Of a stretch of DNA of 64,000 nucleotides, positions 8,352-17,441 are shown piece after piece (position 1 is the stretch's first letter; the number at the start of each line of letters is the position of its first letter). The position numbers and the translations under genes are program-made. Origin of the DNA: Streptomyces longispororuber (GTDB lineage Bacteria; Actinomycetota; Actinomycetes; Streptomycetales; Streptomycetaceae); assembly GCF_024448165.1 (NCBI RefSeq), contig NZ_JAMOLN010000009.1:28180-92179 (forward strand). Direction: 5' to 3'. The notes beneath the pieces are model-generated. The model did not search any database and was not told the origin of the DNA. It saw nothing but the letters and a program-made list of their open reading frames with translations.

Positions 8352-10850
8352 TCAGCTGCCGCCGGTCAGACGGTGACGGCGCAACCACGCGTCCAGGCGG
8401 TCGTAGGCGTGCTCGCGAACGGCGGGCAGTGAGAGGAAGACGTCGTGGCGGGCGTCGGGGATCGGGGTGTCGGTGGTGTCGCCGCCGAGACTGCCGGCCC
8501 ACTGGGCGATCTGCCGGACGTCGAGAACGGTGTCGGCGCGGTCGCTGGCCTCGCTGTACGCGGCCGAGTAGTGCGTCTTGTCCGAGCGCAGCACCAGGGT
8601 GGGGACGCCCACGTCGAGGCCGCGGTGCAGGGCGGCGTGGCCGCGTCGCACGGCGTTGAGCCAGCCGACCGTCACGGGGAAGCCGTGCAGGGGCTTGAGT
8701 TCGAGGTCGAAGTCCCATTCGCCGGTGCCGCTGGTGTGCAGGGTGTCGCCGTAGACGCTGCTGGGCAGGTCGAGGGCGCGGAAGGGGCGCAGGCGCGCGA
8801 GGGCGCGCAGGGCCCAGGTGACGGGGCCGCGCATCACGGGCTTGCCCTGCAGGTCGAGCCAGGGGCTGTTGAGGACGAGGCCGCTCACCGGTGCGGGGCG
8901 TCCGGCGCGGCGCCGCCGGTCCAGGTAGAGCGGGGTGATGAGGCCGCCGGTGGAGTGGGCGACGACGAGGACCGGCCGTCCGGGGTGGTCCTCGGCGACG
9001 ACGTCGAGGGCACGGTCGAGGTCGGCGTCGTAGCGGGCGAGGTCCGACGCGTAGTGGGCGGTCTGTCCCGGGCGGCGGGCGCGGCCGCATTTGCGCAGGT
9101 CGAGGCCGTAGAAGGCGAGTCCGCGCGCGGCGAAGAAGTCGGCGAGTTCGGTCTGGAAGAAGTAGTCGGAGAAGCCGTGCACGTACAGGACGGCTCCGTC
9201 GGTCCGCTCCTCGGGCCGGACGGCACGGCGCACGACGACCGCCGCGACCTGTCCCTCCCCCTCGGGGTCGGGGCCGAGTTCGAGGGTGCGCCGCTCGTAG
9301 CCGTCGCCGAGGACGTCGGGCTGCCAGTCCGACGCTTCGGTGGCGGGCGCGAGGGGGCGCAGGCTGCGGGCCAGGTCGGTGCGGAGCGTGGTGAGCGCGT
9401 CCAGGGCGTAGTTCTGGCGCATCAGCCAGGGGCTGCGGTCGCCCTGCCGGGGGAAGCTGTCCGCGGCGCGGCGGACGTAGCCGGACGCCAGGTCGAGCAG
9501 CGGGCGCGGGGTCAGCTCGCGGTCCGGCTGCGGGGCGACGGCGGTGTGCCGCTCGCGGTCCATCCAGGTGAGCACCTTGCAGACCAGGCGGTGGGTCAGG
9601 TCGGCGCGCAGGGTCCAGGACGCGTTGGTGTACCCCACGCAGACGGCGAAGTTCGGTACGCCGCTGATCATCGCGCCCTGCCAGATGTACCGCTCGGAGA
9701 GGTCGACCTCGCGGCCGTCCACGCGGGGCCGGATACCGCCGAAGGGCAGGAGCCGGAGGCCGGTGGCGGTGACGACGACGTCCGCTTCGAGGACCTCGCC
9801 GGAGCGCAGCAGGACGCCTTCGGGGACGAAGCGGTCGATGTGGTCGGTGACGACCCGTGCGGTGCCGGCCCGGACCGCCTTGAAGAGGTCGCCGTCGGGG
9901 ACGGCGCACAGCCGCTGGTCCCACGGGTCGTACGTCGGGGTGAAGTGCTCGGCCACGAGTCCCGCGTCACCGACGATCTTGGTGGACAGCCGGTTCAGGA
10001 CCTTGCGGGCGGACTGCGGGCGACGGCGGCAGTACTGGTACACGGCGGTGCTGACCGCGATGTTCTTGGCGCGGACGGCGCGGTGGGCCCACCGGTCGGG
10101 AAGGACGGCCCTGATCTTCTCGGCGGCCGCGTCCTTCTGCGGCACGGGGCTGATCCAGGTGGGGCTGCGCTGCAGCATCGTGACGTGCGCGGCGGCGTCC
10201 TCGCCCTGGAGCAGCGACGGTACGAGGGTGACGGCGGTGGCGCCCGAGCCGATCACGACGACGCGCTTGCCCGTGTGGTCCAGATCGTCGGGCCAGAACT
10301 GCGGGTGCACGACGCGGCCCTCGAAGGTGTCCGCTCCGGTGAACTCGGGGGCGTGCGGCCGCTCGTAGTCGTAGTAGCCCGCGCACGCGTACAGGAAGCC
10401 GCACGTCAGGGTGCGCCGCTCCTGGCTGCGGGGGTCCTCGACGGTCACCGTCCAGCGGCTCGCGGCGCTGTCGAAGTCGGCCGCCACGACCCTGCTGGAG
10501 TACCGGATGCGCCGGTCGATGCCGAACTCCCGGGCGGTGTCCCGGACGTAGTCCAGGATCGACGGGCCGTCCGCCAGCGTCTTCCCGCCGGTCCAGGGGC
10601 GGAAGGGGTAGCCCAGGGTGTACATGTCGGAGTCCGAGCGCACTCCGGGGTAGCGGAACAGGTCCCAGGTCCCGCCCAGGTCCTCGCGCGCCTCCAGGAT
10701 CGTGTACGTGGCGCCGGGGCGCGCCTCCTGCAGCCGGTACGCGGCGCCGATCCCGGACAGGCCGGCTCCGACGATCAGCACGTCCAGGTGCTCGGTGGCG
10801 GACGCGGCGGGGGCGGACGTGCCGGCGGCGGGGAGCGAGGTGAGGGCCAT
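8352..10850 (-). CDS. Fused Baeyer-Villiger monooxygenase - alpha/beta hydrolase
   Basis: 832 residues in one uninterrupted frame from ATG 10850. Residues ~20-490 are a class B flavin monooxygenase: FAD site VGAGLSGIG (~27-35), BVMO fingerprint FEGRVVHPQFWP (176-187), NADPH site VIGSGATAV (~199-207). Residues ~505-832 are an alpha/beta hydrolase of the monoacylglycerol-lipase type: oxyanion region YVHGFSDYFFQ, nucleophile AHSTGG (Ser633), acid LRSDKTH (Asp757), base ARHD (His802). The joint (~490-510) contains no ATG, GTG or TTG codon in frame, so the hydrolase has no start of its own. Expected chemistry is ketone to ester, then hydrolysis. An ATG at 10901 is an alternative start. Divergent AraC regulator alongside. 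Confidence 0.88.
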   Translation of the reverse strand: MALTSLPAAGTSAPAASATEHLDVLIVGAGLSGIGAAYRLQEARPGATYTILEAREDLGGTWDLFRYPGVRSDSDMYTLGYPFRPWTGGKTLADGPSILDYVRDTAREFGIDRRIRYSSRVVAADFDSAASRWTVTVEDPRSQERRTLTCGFLYACAGYYDYERPHAPEFTGADTFEGRVVHPQFWPDDLDHTGKRVVVIGSGATAVTLVPSLLQGEDAAAHVTMLQRSPTWISPVPQKDAAAEKIRAVLPDRWAHRAVRAKNIAVSTAVYQYCRRRPQSARKVLNRLSTKIVGDAGLVAEHFTPTYDPWDQRLCAVPDGDLFKAVRAGTARVVTDHIDRFVPEGVLLRSGEVLEADVVVTATGLRLLPFGGIRPRVDGREVDLSERYIWQGAMISGVPNFAVCVGYTNASWTLRADLTHRLVCKVLTWMDRERHTAVAPQPDRELTPRPLLDLASGYVRRAADSFPRQGDRSPWLMRQNYALDALTTLRTDLARSLRPLAPATEASDWQPDVLGDGYERRTLELGPDPEGEGQVAAVVVRRAVRPEERTDGAVLYVHGFSDYFFQTELADFFAARGLAFYGLDLRKCGRARRPGQTAHYASDLARYDADLDRALDVVAEDHPGRPVLVVAHSTGGLITPLYLDRRRRAGRPAPVSGLVLNSPWLDLQGKPVMRGPVTWALRALARLRPFRALDLPSSVYGDTLHTSGTGEWDFDLELKPLHGFPVTVGWLNAVRRGHAALHRGLDVGVPTLVLRSDKTHYSAAYSEASDRADTVLDVRQIAQWAGSLGGDTTDTPIPDARHDVFLSLPAVREHAYDRLDAWLRRHRLTGGS

Positions 10851-10939
10851 GGCACTCAGTGTCCGGTGTCGGGCCCTCCCTTTCTTGCCCGAGTGCGACA
10901 TAGATTTGGCCCAGCGCGACAGAGGCGAGGGGGTTCAGG

Positions 10940-11956
10940 GTGTACATCCGGTCCGCGGCGCTGCGCGGTTTCCGCTCGACGGTCGCCGAACTGGGCGGGG
11001 ACGCCGAGCGGTTCGTGCGGGCGGCCGGTCTGGGTGCGAGCGCCCTGGACACCGACGACGAGCTGATCTCCGAGCAGGCGACGGCCACGGCGCTGGAGAT
11101 CGCCGCTCATGAACTGGCCTGCCCCGACCTGGGGTTGCGGATGGCGGCCCGCCAGGACATCGCGATGCTCGGTTCGCTGGCGGTGGCGGTGCAGCACTCG
11201 CCGACGCTGGGGGACGCGCTGGAGTGCACGTCCCGCTATCTGTTCGTGCACAGCCGTTCCCTGTCGCTGACGCTGGGTGCCGACCCGGCCGGCGAGCCGG
11301 GCACGGCCGCCCTCCTGTACGGTCCCGCGTCCTCCTCGGGGCCGGTGCAGGGCACCGACTGCGGGCTGGGGTTCGTGCACCGGGCGATCCGCTTCCTCGT
11401 GGGCGGCGGGTACGGACTGCGCGGCGTCGAACTGCCCTACCGGCCGGCCGCGCCGCCCGGCCGCCACGAGGAGTTCTTCGGCGCGCCGGTCCGCATCGGC
11501 CGGCTCACCCGGGCGGCCGCGCTGCGGGTCCCGACGCGGCTGCTGCACCACGCGATGGGCGACGTCAACGAGAACCTGCGCCGCCTCGCCCTGGCGTTCC
11601 TCGCCGAGCAGGCGCCGGGCCGGGTCTCGACCGTCACGCCCCAGGTGCGGGCGGCCGTCCAGGAGTCGCTGGGCACCCGACCGGTCGCCACGCACACCGT
11701 GGCGACCCTGCTGTCGCTGCACCCGCGGACCCTGCAGCGGCGGCTGGCGGCGGAGGGCACGTCCTTCGGCGCCGTCGTCGACGAGGTGCGCCGGCACACG
11801 GCCCGCCGCCTGCTCACCACCACGGACCTGCCCATCGGCCAGATCGCGGCGCTCCTCGGCTTCGCCGAGCAGTCGGCCCTGTCCCGGGCCGCACGCCGCT
11901 GGTGGGACGCGTCGCCGCGCGCGGTACGGGCGGCGGGACCCACGGGCGGCCACTGA
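10940..11956 (+). CDS. AraC-family regulator with arabinose-binding-like N-terminal domain
   Basis: 338 residues from GTG 10940, preceded by GAGGCGAGGGGG. The N-terminal ~200 residues match the PF12625-type domain (ALEIAAHELACPDLGLRMAARQ) and the C-terminus has the AraC helix-turn-helix pair (TVATLLSLHPRTLQRRLAAEG, LPIGQIAALLGFAEQSALSRAARRW). Regulators of this group commonly sit divergent to the monooxygenase or degradation genes they activate, as here with 89 bp to the BVMO fusion. Probable local activator of that gene; the inducer is unknown. Confidence 0.9.
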   Translation: MYIRSAALRGFRSTVAELGGDAERFVRAAGLGASALDTDDELISEQATATALEIAAHELACPDLGLRMAARQDIAMLGSLAVAVQHSPTLGDALECTSRYLFVHSRSLSLTLGADPAGEPGTAALLYGPASSSGPVQGTDCGLGFVHRAIRFLVGGGYGLRGVELPYRPAAPPGRHEEFFGAPVRIGRLTRAAALRVPTRLLHHAMGDVNENLRRLALAFLAEQAPGRVSTVTPQVRAAVQESLGTRPVATHTVATLLSLHPRTLQRRLAAEGTSFGAVVDEVRRHTARRLLTTTDLPIGQIAALLGFAEQSALSRAARRWWDASPRAVRAAGPTGGH

Positions 11957-12008
11957 GGCCGGGCACGGACCCGGCTCGACCCGGCCCCGCGGCACTCCGC
12001 CCCGCCCC

Positions 12009-12067
12009 GCCGCTGATCATCCGCCCCCGTACGGGAGTCGCGCCGCTGATCATCCGCCCCCGTACGG
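12009..12067. repeat. Direct repeat of a 26-bp unit (two perfect copies)
   Basis: Copies at 12009-12034 and 12042-12067, 33 bp apart start to start. Each contains TGATCA and CCGTACGG, both self-complementary. The repeat sits between the 3' ends of the AraC gene and the metallo-hydrolase gene. It could be a small extragenic repeat or part of a transcript end; it is not explained by coding. Confidence 0.7.
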
Positions 12068-12085
12068 AAGTCCGGAAGTACGGAC

Positions 12086-13258
12086 CTACGGAGCGACCGC
12101 GACCTCCGGCTCCCCCGAGTCCGCCAGCGGCCCGGCCGCCGGCCACCCGCCCTGCGGAAGCGCGGCGACCGGGCGCCACCACTGCTCCGTGGGCAGGGTC
12201 TCGGCGGCCGGTTCGAAGGGCTCGCCCGGGCGCGGCAGGGCGATGCGCGCGGCGGTCCTGCGGGCGGCGGTGACGGTGCCCTCGCCCGGCTCCGTCCAGG
12301 CGTGCGGCGCCAGATTGAACGTGGCCCAGTGGATCGGCAGCATCGGCCCGGAGACGGGACCGCCCTGGAGGTCGAGATGGGCGCGCACGCCCTGCTCGGG
12401 GGTCATGTGGATGTCGGGCCAGAAGTCGGAGTAGGCACCGATCTGGATCATCGTCGCGTCGAACGGGCCGAACTCGGCGCCGATGTCCTTGAAACCCTGG
12501 AAGTACCCGGTGTCACCGCTGTGGAAGACGCGGTGCTCGGACCCGGCGGCGACCCAGGACGCCCACAGGGTGTGCTGCTGGTTGCGCAGGCCGCGGCCGC
12601 AGAAGTGACGGGCGGGCGTGGCCGTGAGGGTCACCCCGGAGACCGTCGTCGACTCGTGCCAGTCCAGCTCGCGCAGCCGGTCCGCCGGGACGCCCCAGTG
12701 CTCCAGGTGAGCGCCGACGCCGAGCGGCACCGCGAAGACGGTGTCCGTGTCGGCCAGCGCCTTGATCGTGGACATGTCCAGGTGGTCGTAGTGGTCGTGC
12801 GAGATCACGACCACGTCGACCGGGCCGAGCGCGGCGAGCGGCAGCGGCACCGGGTGCAGCCGCTTGGGGCCCGCGAAGGCGAACGGGGAGCAGCGGTCCC
12901 CCCACACCGGGTCGAAGAGCACGCGGACGCCGTCGATCTCCGCGAGGACGCTGGAGTGCCCCATCCAGGTGACGCGCAGCCCGCTCACCGGCGGCTTCGC
13001 CAGGTCGGCGAGGGTCGTGGCGTGCACCGGGACGGTGCCGGTGGGGGCGCGGCGGGCGCGCTCCTCCTTGCGGAAGTAGACCTTCGCGAACTCGACCATC
13101 GAGCCGTCGGGCCGGGTGCGGGCGCCCTCCGGGTTCTGGAAGGAGCCGTCCGCGAAGTTCGGCGACGAGCGGATCCGCGCCAGGCGGGCCCCCGTCGGCT
13201 CGGCGCCGAAGGCGGCGGGCTGCAGCGATCGCAGTCCGGAACTCAGGGAACGTGACAC
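12086..13258 (-). CDS. MBL-fold metallo-hydrolase (NAPE-PLD/RomA-like)
   Basis: 390 residues from GTG 13258. The zinc-binding motif is HDHYDHLD, with further ligands in ATPARHFCGRG and FHSGDTGY and a final His in LPIHWATF. The layout (GLRVTWMGHSSVLAEIDGVRVLFDPVWGDRCSPF) is that of the NAPE-hydrolysing phospholipase D/RomA group of metallo-beta-lactamase-fold enzymes. Bacterial members act on phosphoester or lipid substrates, mostly uncharacterised. It is divergent from the acyl-CoA dehydrogenase operon across 180 bp that holds two TetR-type operators, so it may share that control. Confidence 0.87.
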   Translation of the reverse strand: MSRSLSSGLRSLQPAAFGAEPTGARLARIRSSPNFADGSFQNPEGARTRPDGSMVEFAKVYFRKEERARRAPTGTVPVHATTLADLAKPPVSGLRVTWMGHSSVLAEIDGVRVLFDPVWGDRCSPFAFAGPKRLHPVPLPLAALGPVDVVVISHDHYDHLDMSTIKALADTDTVFAVPLGVGAHLEHWGVPADRLRELDWHESTTVSGVTLTATPARHFCGRGLRNQQHTLWASWVAAGSEHRVFHSGDTGYFQGFKDIGAEFGPFDATMIQIGAYSDFWPDIHMTPEQGVRAHLDLQGGPVSGPMLPIHWATFNLAPHAWTEPGEGTVTAARRTAARIALPRPGEPFEPAAETLPTEQWWRPVAALPQGGWPAAGPLADSGEPEVAVAP

Positions 13259-13346
13259 GGCGCCTCCCGTTGATCGATCAGGGATTCCATTATGTGCGCC
13301 GCCACCGACAGCGCGCCGCGACCCCGGTCACGCACCCGCGGCCCGA

Positions 13347-13364
13347 ACTGATCCATCATTCAGT
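13347..13364. promoter_or_regulatory. Operator copy A, ACTGA-N8-TCAGT
   Basis: Perfect 5-bp arms with an 8-bp spacer, lying just upstream of the -35 element of the acyl-CoA dehydrogenase promoter. The same arms and spacer occur at 13402-13419 and at 22518-22535 next to the permease and TetR genes. Probable TetR-family operator. Confidence 0.7.
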
Positions 13365-13374
13365 AACCGCTCCA

Positions 13375-13404
13375 TTGACAGGGTTCTCGAAGGCTTCGGA
13401 TACT
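13375..13404 (+). promoter_or_regulatory. Promoter of the acyl-CoA dehydrogenase operon
   Basis: A consensus -35 TTGACA (13375-13380) is followed after 18 bp by GATACT (13399-13404). Operator copy A flanks the -35 and copy B overlaps the -10, so a bound repressor would block polymerase. A GGAGGAA ribosome-binding site precedes the GTG start at 13439. Confidence 0.65.
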
Positions 13405-13419
13405 GACCGACGATTCAGT
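13402..13419. promoter_or_regulatory. Operator copy B, ACTGA-N8-TCAGT
   Basis: Perfect arms overlapping the -10 region; the flanking T and A extend the symmetry to 6 bp per arm. Spacing from copy A is 55 bp centre to centre, about five helical turns, so two repressor dimers could sit on the same face. Confidence 0.7.
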
Positions 13420-13438
13420 AAATCTCCTTGGAGGAACC

Positions 13439-14596
13439 GTGTCGGAACTCCCCACCGAACTGGTCCCGCTCACCCCCGAGCAGCACGCCGTCGTGGACCT
13501 CGCGCGGTCGTTCGCGGCCGACGAGATCCGCCCGCGCGCGCGGGCCGTCGACGAGGCGGACGTGGAGACGCCCTGGGACCTGTGGCGCAGGGCGGCCGAG
13601 GTCGGCATCACCGGATTCATGCTTCCCGAGGAGTACGGGGGCGGCGGCTGCACGGACGTGTTCACCCAGTGCCTCGTCCAGGAGGAGCTCTGCGTGGGCG
13701 ACCTGGGCATCGGCAACCTGCTCTGCTCGAACGGGTTCTTCGCCGACCCCGTGCTCGCGCTGGGCACCGAGGAGCAGAAGCGCGCCTGGCTGACGCCGCT
13801 CACCGGCCCCGACACCCCGATGACCTCCCTGGCCACCACCGAACCCGGCTCGGGTTCCGACGCCGCGTCCATCACCACGGCGGCGGTCCGCACCGCGGGC
13901 GGCTACCTGCTCAACGGCCAGAAGGCGTGGATCTCGAACGCGGGCGAGGCCGAGCAGTACGTCGTGTTCGCCAAGACCGAACCCACGATGCGCTCGCGCG
14001 GCGTGAGCGCCTTCCTGCTGCGCAAGGACACCCCCGGCGTCACCTTCGGCGAGCCGATGCGCAAGATGGGCCAGCGCGCCATCGTGTGCCGCGAGATCTT
14101 CTTCTCCGACGCGTTCGTGCCGGAGGAGAACCGGCTCGGTGACGAAGGTCAGGGCTTCGTCGGCCTGATGCGCACCTTCGACGTCTCGCGCGCGGTGCTC
14201 GGCGCGGCGGCCACGGGCGTGGCCCGCGCCGCCTACGTGTACGCACGCGACTACGCGCGCACGCGCGTGCAGTTCGGCAAGCCGATCATCGAGCACCAGG
14301 CCGTCGCGTTCCGGCTCGCGGACATGCGCACCCGGATCGAGCAGGCCCGCCTGATGACGTGGCGCGCGGCCCGGCGCCTGGACGCGGGCCTGGACGCCAC
14401 CGCGGAGGCGGCCATGGCGAAGCTCACCGCATCGGAGACCGCCGCGTACTGCACCTGGGCGGCCGTCCAGACGCTCGGCGGCTGGGGCTACTCGCGGGAG
14501 TTCCCGGTCGAACAGTGGATGCGGGACGCCAAGCTGGAGGAGATCGAGGAGGGCACGTCCGACATCATGCGCCTGATCATCTCGAGGTCGCTGTGA
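13439..14596 (+). CDS. Acyl-CoA dehydrogenase
   Basis: 385 residues from GTG 13439. It carries the family signatures: FAD/substrate segment SLATTEPGSGSD, QKAWISNAGEA, YARTRVQFGKPI, and the catalytic-base region LEEIEEGTSDIMRLIISRSL. These soluble FAD enzymes make the alpha,beta double bond of acyl-CoA thioesters, passing electrons to ETF. As first gene of a four-gene coupled operon (overlap GTGA with the next), it would take the acyl-CoA produced by the last gene, an acyl-CoA ligase. Controlled by the TTGACA promoter and paired operators directly upstream. Confidence 0.93.
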   Translation: MSELPTELVPLTPEQHAVVDLARSFAADEIRPRARAVDEADVETPWDLWRRAAEVGITGFMLPEEYGGGGCTDVFTQCLVQEELCVGDLGIGNLLCSNGFFADPVLALGTEEQKRAWLTPLTGPDTPMTSLATTEPGSGSDAASITTAAVRTAGGYLLNGQKAWISNAGEAEQYVVFAKTEPTMRSRGVSAFLLRKDTPGVTFGEPMRKMGQRAIVCREIFFSDAFVPEENRLGDEGQGFVGLMRTFDVSRAVLGAAATGVARAAYVYARDYARTRVQFGKPIIEHQAVAFRLADMRTRIEQARLMTWRAARRLDAGLDATAEAAMAKLTASETAAYCTWAAVQTLGGWGYSREFPVEQWMRDAKLEEIEEGTSDIMRLIISRSL

Positions 14597-16257
14597 CGAC
14601 GGCGGTGCACCTGACCGGTGGAGAGGCCGTCGTACGCGCCCTCGCCGCGCACGGCGTCGTCCGCGCCTTCGGCATCCCGGGCACCCACAACCTGGAGATC
14701 TACCGGCACCTGCCGGCGTACGGCGTCGAGCACGTGGCGCCGCGGCACGAGCAGGGCGCCGGGTACGCGGCCGACGCCCACGCGCGCGTGACGGGCGCCC
14801 CGGGCGTCGCGATCACCACGACGGGCCCCGCCCTGCTGAACATCGCGGCGGCCGTCGGCCAGGCCTACTCGGACAGCGTCCCGCTGCTCGTGGTCTCCCC
14901 CGGCATGCCGCTGCGCCACCCCCGCCAGTCGACGGGACTGCTGCACGAGATGCGCAGCCAGAGCGAGGCGCTGCGGGGCGTCGCCGCGTTCAGCCACCGG
15001 GTGTCGTCGGTGGCGGAGATCGGCGCGGCGGTGGCCCGCGCGTTCACCCTGTTCCGTTCGCAGCGGCCGCGTCCCGCGCACATCGAGGTGCCGCTCGACC
15101 TCCTGGCGGCGACGGAACCGGCGGGCCCGGTCCTCCTCGCCCCGCCCGCCCGGCCGAGCACCCCGGCCCCGGAGCACCTCGAACGGGCCGCCACGCTCCT
15201 GGCGGGCGCCGAGCGCCCGGCCATGGTCCTGGGCGGCGGCGCCCGCGGCGCGGCGGCGCACTGTCTCGCCCTCGCCGAGCGGCTGTCGGCACCGGTCGTC
15301 ACCACGGCCAACGGCAAGGCGGTCGTGGACGAGCACCACCCGCTCTCCCTCGGGGTGTCCCTGCACAGCCCGGCGGTCCAGAAATGGCTCGCGGGCCGCG
15401 ACGTCGTCCTGGCGGTGGGCACGGAGCTGGCCGAGTCGGACCTGTGGTCCGATCCGCCGCCCCTGGAGGGCACGTTGATCCGCGTCGACGTGGATCCGGC
15501 GCAGATGTACGCGAACTACGCCGCGGATGTACCTCTGGTCGGCGATGCTTCGGTGACACTCACGGCCCTGGCGGAGCTGATGCGTCCCGGCAGAGGCGCG
15601 GGGAACGGCGCGGGCCACCACAGCGAACCGGCCCCCGCCCCCGCACCCCGATCCCCCACCCCCGCAGGCGCCCGCACCGAGGCCGCAACCCTACGGGCGA
15701 CCCGCGACGACGAGACCCGCACGCGGGACGCCCGCTGGCTCCCGTACCTCGCCGCAGTCCGGGAGACCCTCGCCCCGGACGCCGTCGTCACCTCGGACAG
15801 CGCCCAGTGCTGCTACTACGGCGCGCTGCCCCACCTCACCCTGGGCCCGGCGGCCCGCTACCTCCACCCGACCGGCTTCGGCACGCTCGGCTACGCCCTC
15901 CCCGCCGCGATCGGCGCGAAGGCCGCCCGCCCCGACCGGCACGTCGTGGCGCTCAGCGGCGACGGCGGCCTCCAGTTCACCGTGCAGGAGCTGGCCACGG
16001 CCGCCGAGCTCCGACTGCCGCTCCCGGTCGTCGTGTTCGACAACGCGGGCTACGGCGAGATCCGCGACGAGATGACCGCGCGCGGCGACACGCCTCTCGC
16101 GGTGAACCACGCGCGCGTGGACCTCGCAGCGCTCGCCCGCGCCTACGGAGGGCACGGCGCCACCGCCCGCTCCCCCGGCGAACTGGCCGCGCTCCTGGCC
16201 ACCGCCCTCACCACACCGGGCCCCACCCTGATCACCGTCCACGAGGAGACCGCATGA
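14593..16257 (+). CDS. Thiamine-diphosphate 2-oxoacid decarboxylase, acetolactate-synthase fold
   Basis: 554 residues; GTG 14593 overlaps the previous stop (GTGA). N-terminal Pyr domain with FGIPGTHNLEIYRHL and the catalytic Glu in RHEQGAGYAADAHAR; central Rossmann domain; C-terminal ThDP motif LSGDGGLQFTVQEL...NAGYGEI. An Ala/Pro-rich insert (~residues 335-370) separates the last two domains. The gene belongs to the group often labelled 5-guanidino-2-oxopentanoate decarboxylase (AruI-like) rather than to true acetolactate synthases. Next to an amino-acid dehydrogenase, it would decarboxylate the resulting 2-oxo acid to an aldehyde. Substrate is inferred only. Confidence 0.88.
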   Translation: MTTAVHLTGGEAVVRALAAHGVVRAFGIPGTHNLEIYRHLPAYGVEHVAPRHEQGAGYAADAHARVTGAPGVAITTTGPALLNIAAAVGQAYSDSVPLLVVSPGMPLRHPRQSTGLLHEMRSQSEALRGVAAFSHRVSSVAEIGAAVARAFTLFRSQRPRPAHIEVPLDLLAATEPAGPVLLAPPARPSTPAPEHLERAATLLAGAERPAMVLGGGARGAAAHCLALAERLSAPVVTTANGKAVVDEHHPLSLGVSLHSPAVQKWLAGRDVVLAVGTELAESDLWSDPPPLEGTLIRVDVDPAQMYANYAADVPLVGDASVTLTALAELMRPGRGAGNGAGHHSEPAPAPAPRSPTPAGARTEAATLRATRDDETRTRDARWLPYLAAVRETLAPDAVVTSDSAQCCYYGALPHLTLGPAARYLHPTGFGTLGYALPAAIGAKAARPDRHVVALSGDGGLQFTVQELATAAELRLPLPVVVFDNAGYGEIRDEMTARGDTPLAVNHARVDLAALARAYGGHGATARSPGELAALLATALTTPGPTLITVHEETA

Positions 16258-17441
16258 CCACCCCCACGACACCGCTGATCCAGCTGACCTGGACCGACCA
16301 CGTGACGGGCCGCAACGGCTACCTGGTCGTCGACCGCCTGATCAGGGGGGTCTCCAGCGGGGGCCTGCGGATGCGGCCCGGCTGCACCCTCGACGAGGTG
16401 GCGGGGCTGGCGCGCGGCATGACCATGAAGGAGGCGCTGCACTACGACCCGCAGGGCCGGTACATCCCGCTCGGCGGGGCCAAGGGCGGCATCGACTGCG
16501 ACCCGCGGGACCCGGAGGCGTACGGCGTCCTGGTGCGCTACCTCCGGGCCATGCGCCCGCACATCGAGTCCTTCTGGACGACCGGCGAGGACCTGGGGCT
16601 GACGCAGGACCTGGTCGACAGGGCGGCGGCGGAGGCGGGCCTCGTGTCGTCCATCCAGGCCGTGTATCCGCTGCTCGACGACGAGGCGGCCGCGCGCGAG
16701 CGGCTCGCCGCCGCCTTCGCGGTCGACGTCGACGGGATCGGCCTGGACGAACTCGTGGGCGGCTGCGGTGTCGCCGAGTCCGTGCTCGTCGCCCTCGACC
16801 GGGCCGGCGTCCCGTACGAGGGCACCCGGGTCGCGCTCCAGGGGCTCGGCACGATGGGCGGCGCGACGGCCCGGTTCCTGGCGCGGGCGGGCCTGCGGGT
16901 GGTCGCGGTCGCGGACCTGAAGGGGACCGTCGCCAACGACGCGGGCCTCGACGTGGAGGCCCTCCTCGCGGCCCGCGACGCCTACGGGACCGTGGACCGC
17001 ACGGCGCTGCGCCCGCAGGACCGTGAACTCCCGTCCGACGCCTGGCTGTCGGCCGACGCGGACGTGCTGGTGCCGGCCGCGGTGTCGTACGCGATCGACG
17101 CGGCGAACCAGGGCCGGATCACCGCCCGCTGGATCGTCGAGGCGGCCAACATGCCGGTCCTCTCCGACGCGGAGGAACTCCTCGCGGCGCGCGGCATCAC
17201 GGTCCTGCCGGACGTGGTCGTCAACTCCGGGACGAACGCCTGGTGGTGGTGGACCCTGTTCGGCGACATCGGCGCCGACGCGGACGAGGCGTTCGCGTAC
17301 ACGCGGCGCTCGATGCGTGCGCTCATCGACCAGATGCTGGCGCGCGCCGAGTCCGACGGGACGACCCCGCGGGCCGCCGCCCACGCGATCGTCGCCGACC
17401 GGCTGCCCGTGCTCGCGGAGCGGTTCGGGTGGTACCGGTGA
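16254..17441 (+). CDS. Glu/Leu/Phe/Val dehydrogenase family protein
   Basis: 395 residues; ATG 16254 overlaps the previous stop (ATGA). It has the glycine-rich catalytic segment IPLGGAKGGIDCDP with the essential Lys, MTMKEALHY, and a Rossmann motif QGLGTMGGATA. NAD(P)-dependent oxidative deamination of an amino acid to its 2-oxo acid is expected. An unusual WWWW run follows VNSGTNA near the C-terminus. Its position before a 2-oxoacid decarboxylase suggests a route amino acid to 2-oxo acid to aldehyde to acyl-CoA; an aldehyde dehydrogenase is not encoded here. Confidence 0.9.
   Translation: MTTPTTPLIQLTWTDHVTGRNGYLVVDRLIRGVSSGGLRMRPGCTLDEVAGLARGMTMKEALHYDPQGRYIPLGGAKGGIDCDPRDPEAYGVLVRYLRAMRPHIESFWTTGEDLGLTQDLVDRAAAEAGLVSSIQAVYPLLDDEAAARERLAAAFAVDVDGIGLDELVGGCGVAESVLVALDRAGVPYEGTRVALQGLGTMGGATARFLARAGLRVVAVADLKGTVANDAGLDVEALLAARDAYGTVDRTALRPQDRELPSDAWLSADADVLVPAAVSYAIDAANQGRITARWIVEAANMPVLSDAEELLAARGITVLPDVVVNSGTNAWWWWTLFGDIGADADEAFAYTRRSMRALIDQMLARAESDGTTPRAAAHAIVADRLPVLAERFGWYR

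Noticed and set aside
13259..13438. Acyl-CoA dehydrogenase control region as a mobile-element end
   Set aside because: The repeated ACTGA/TCAGT arms look like a terminal repeat, but copies flank a promoter and lack any transposase or target duplication.
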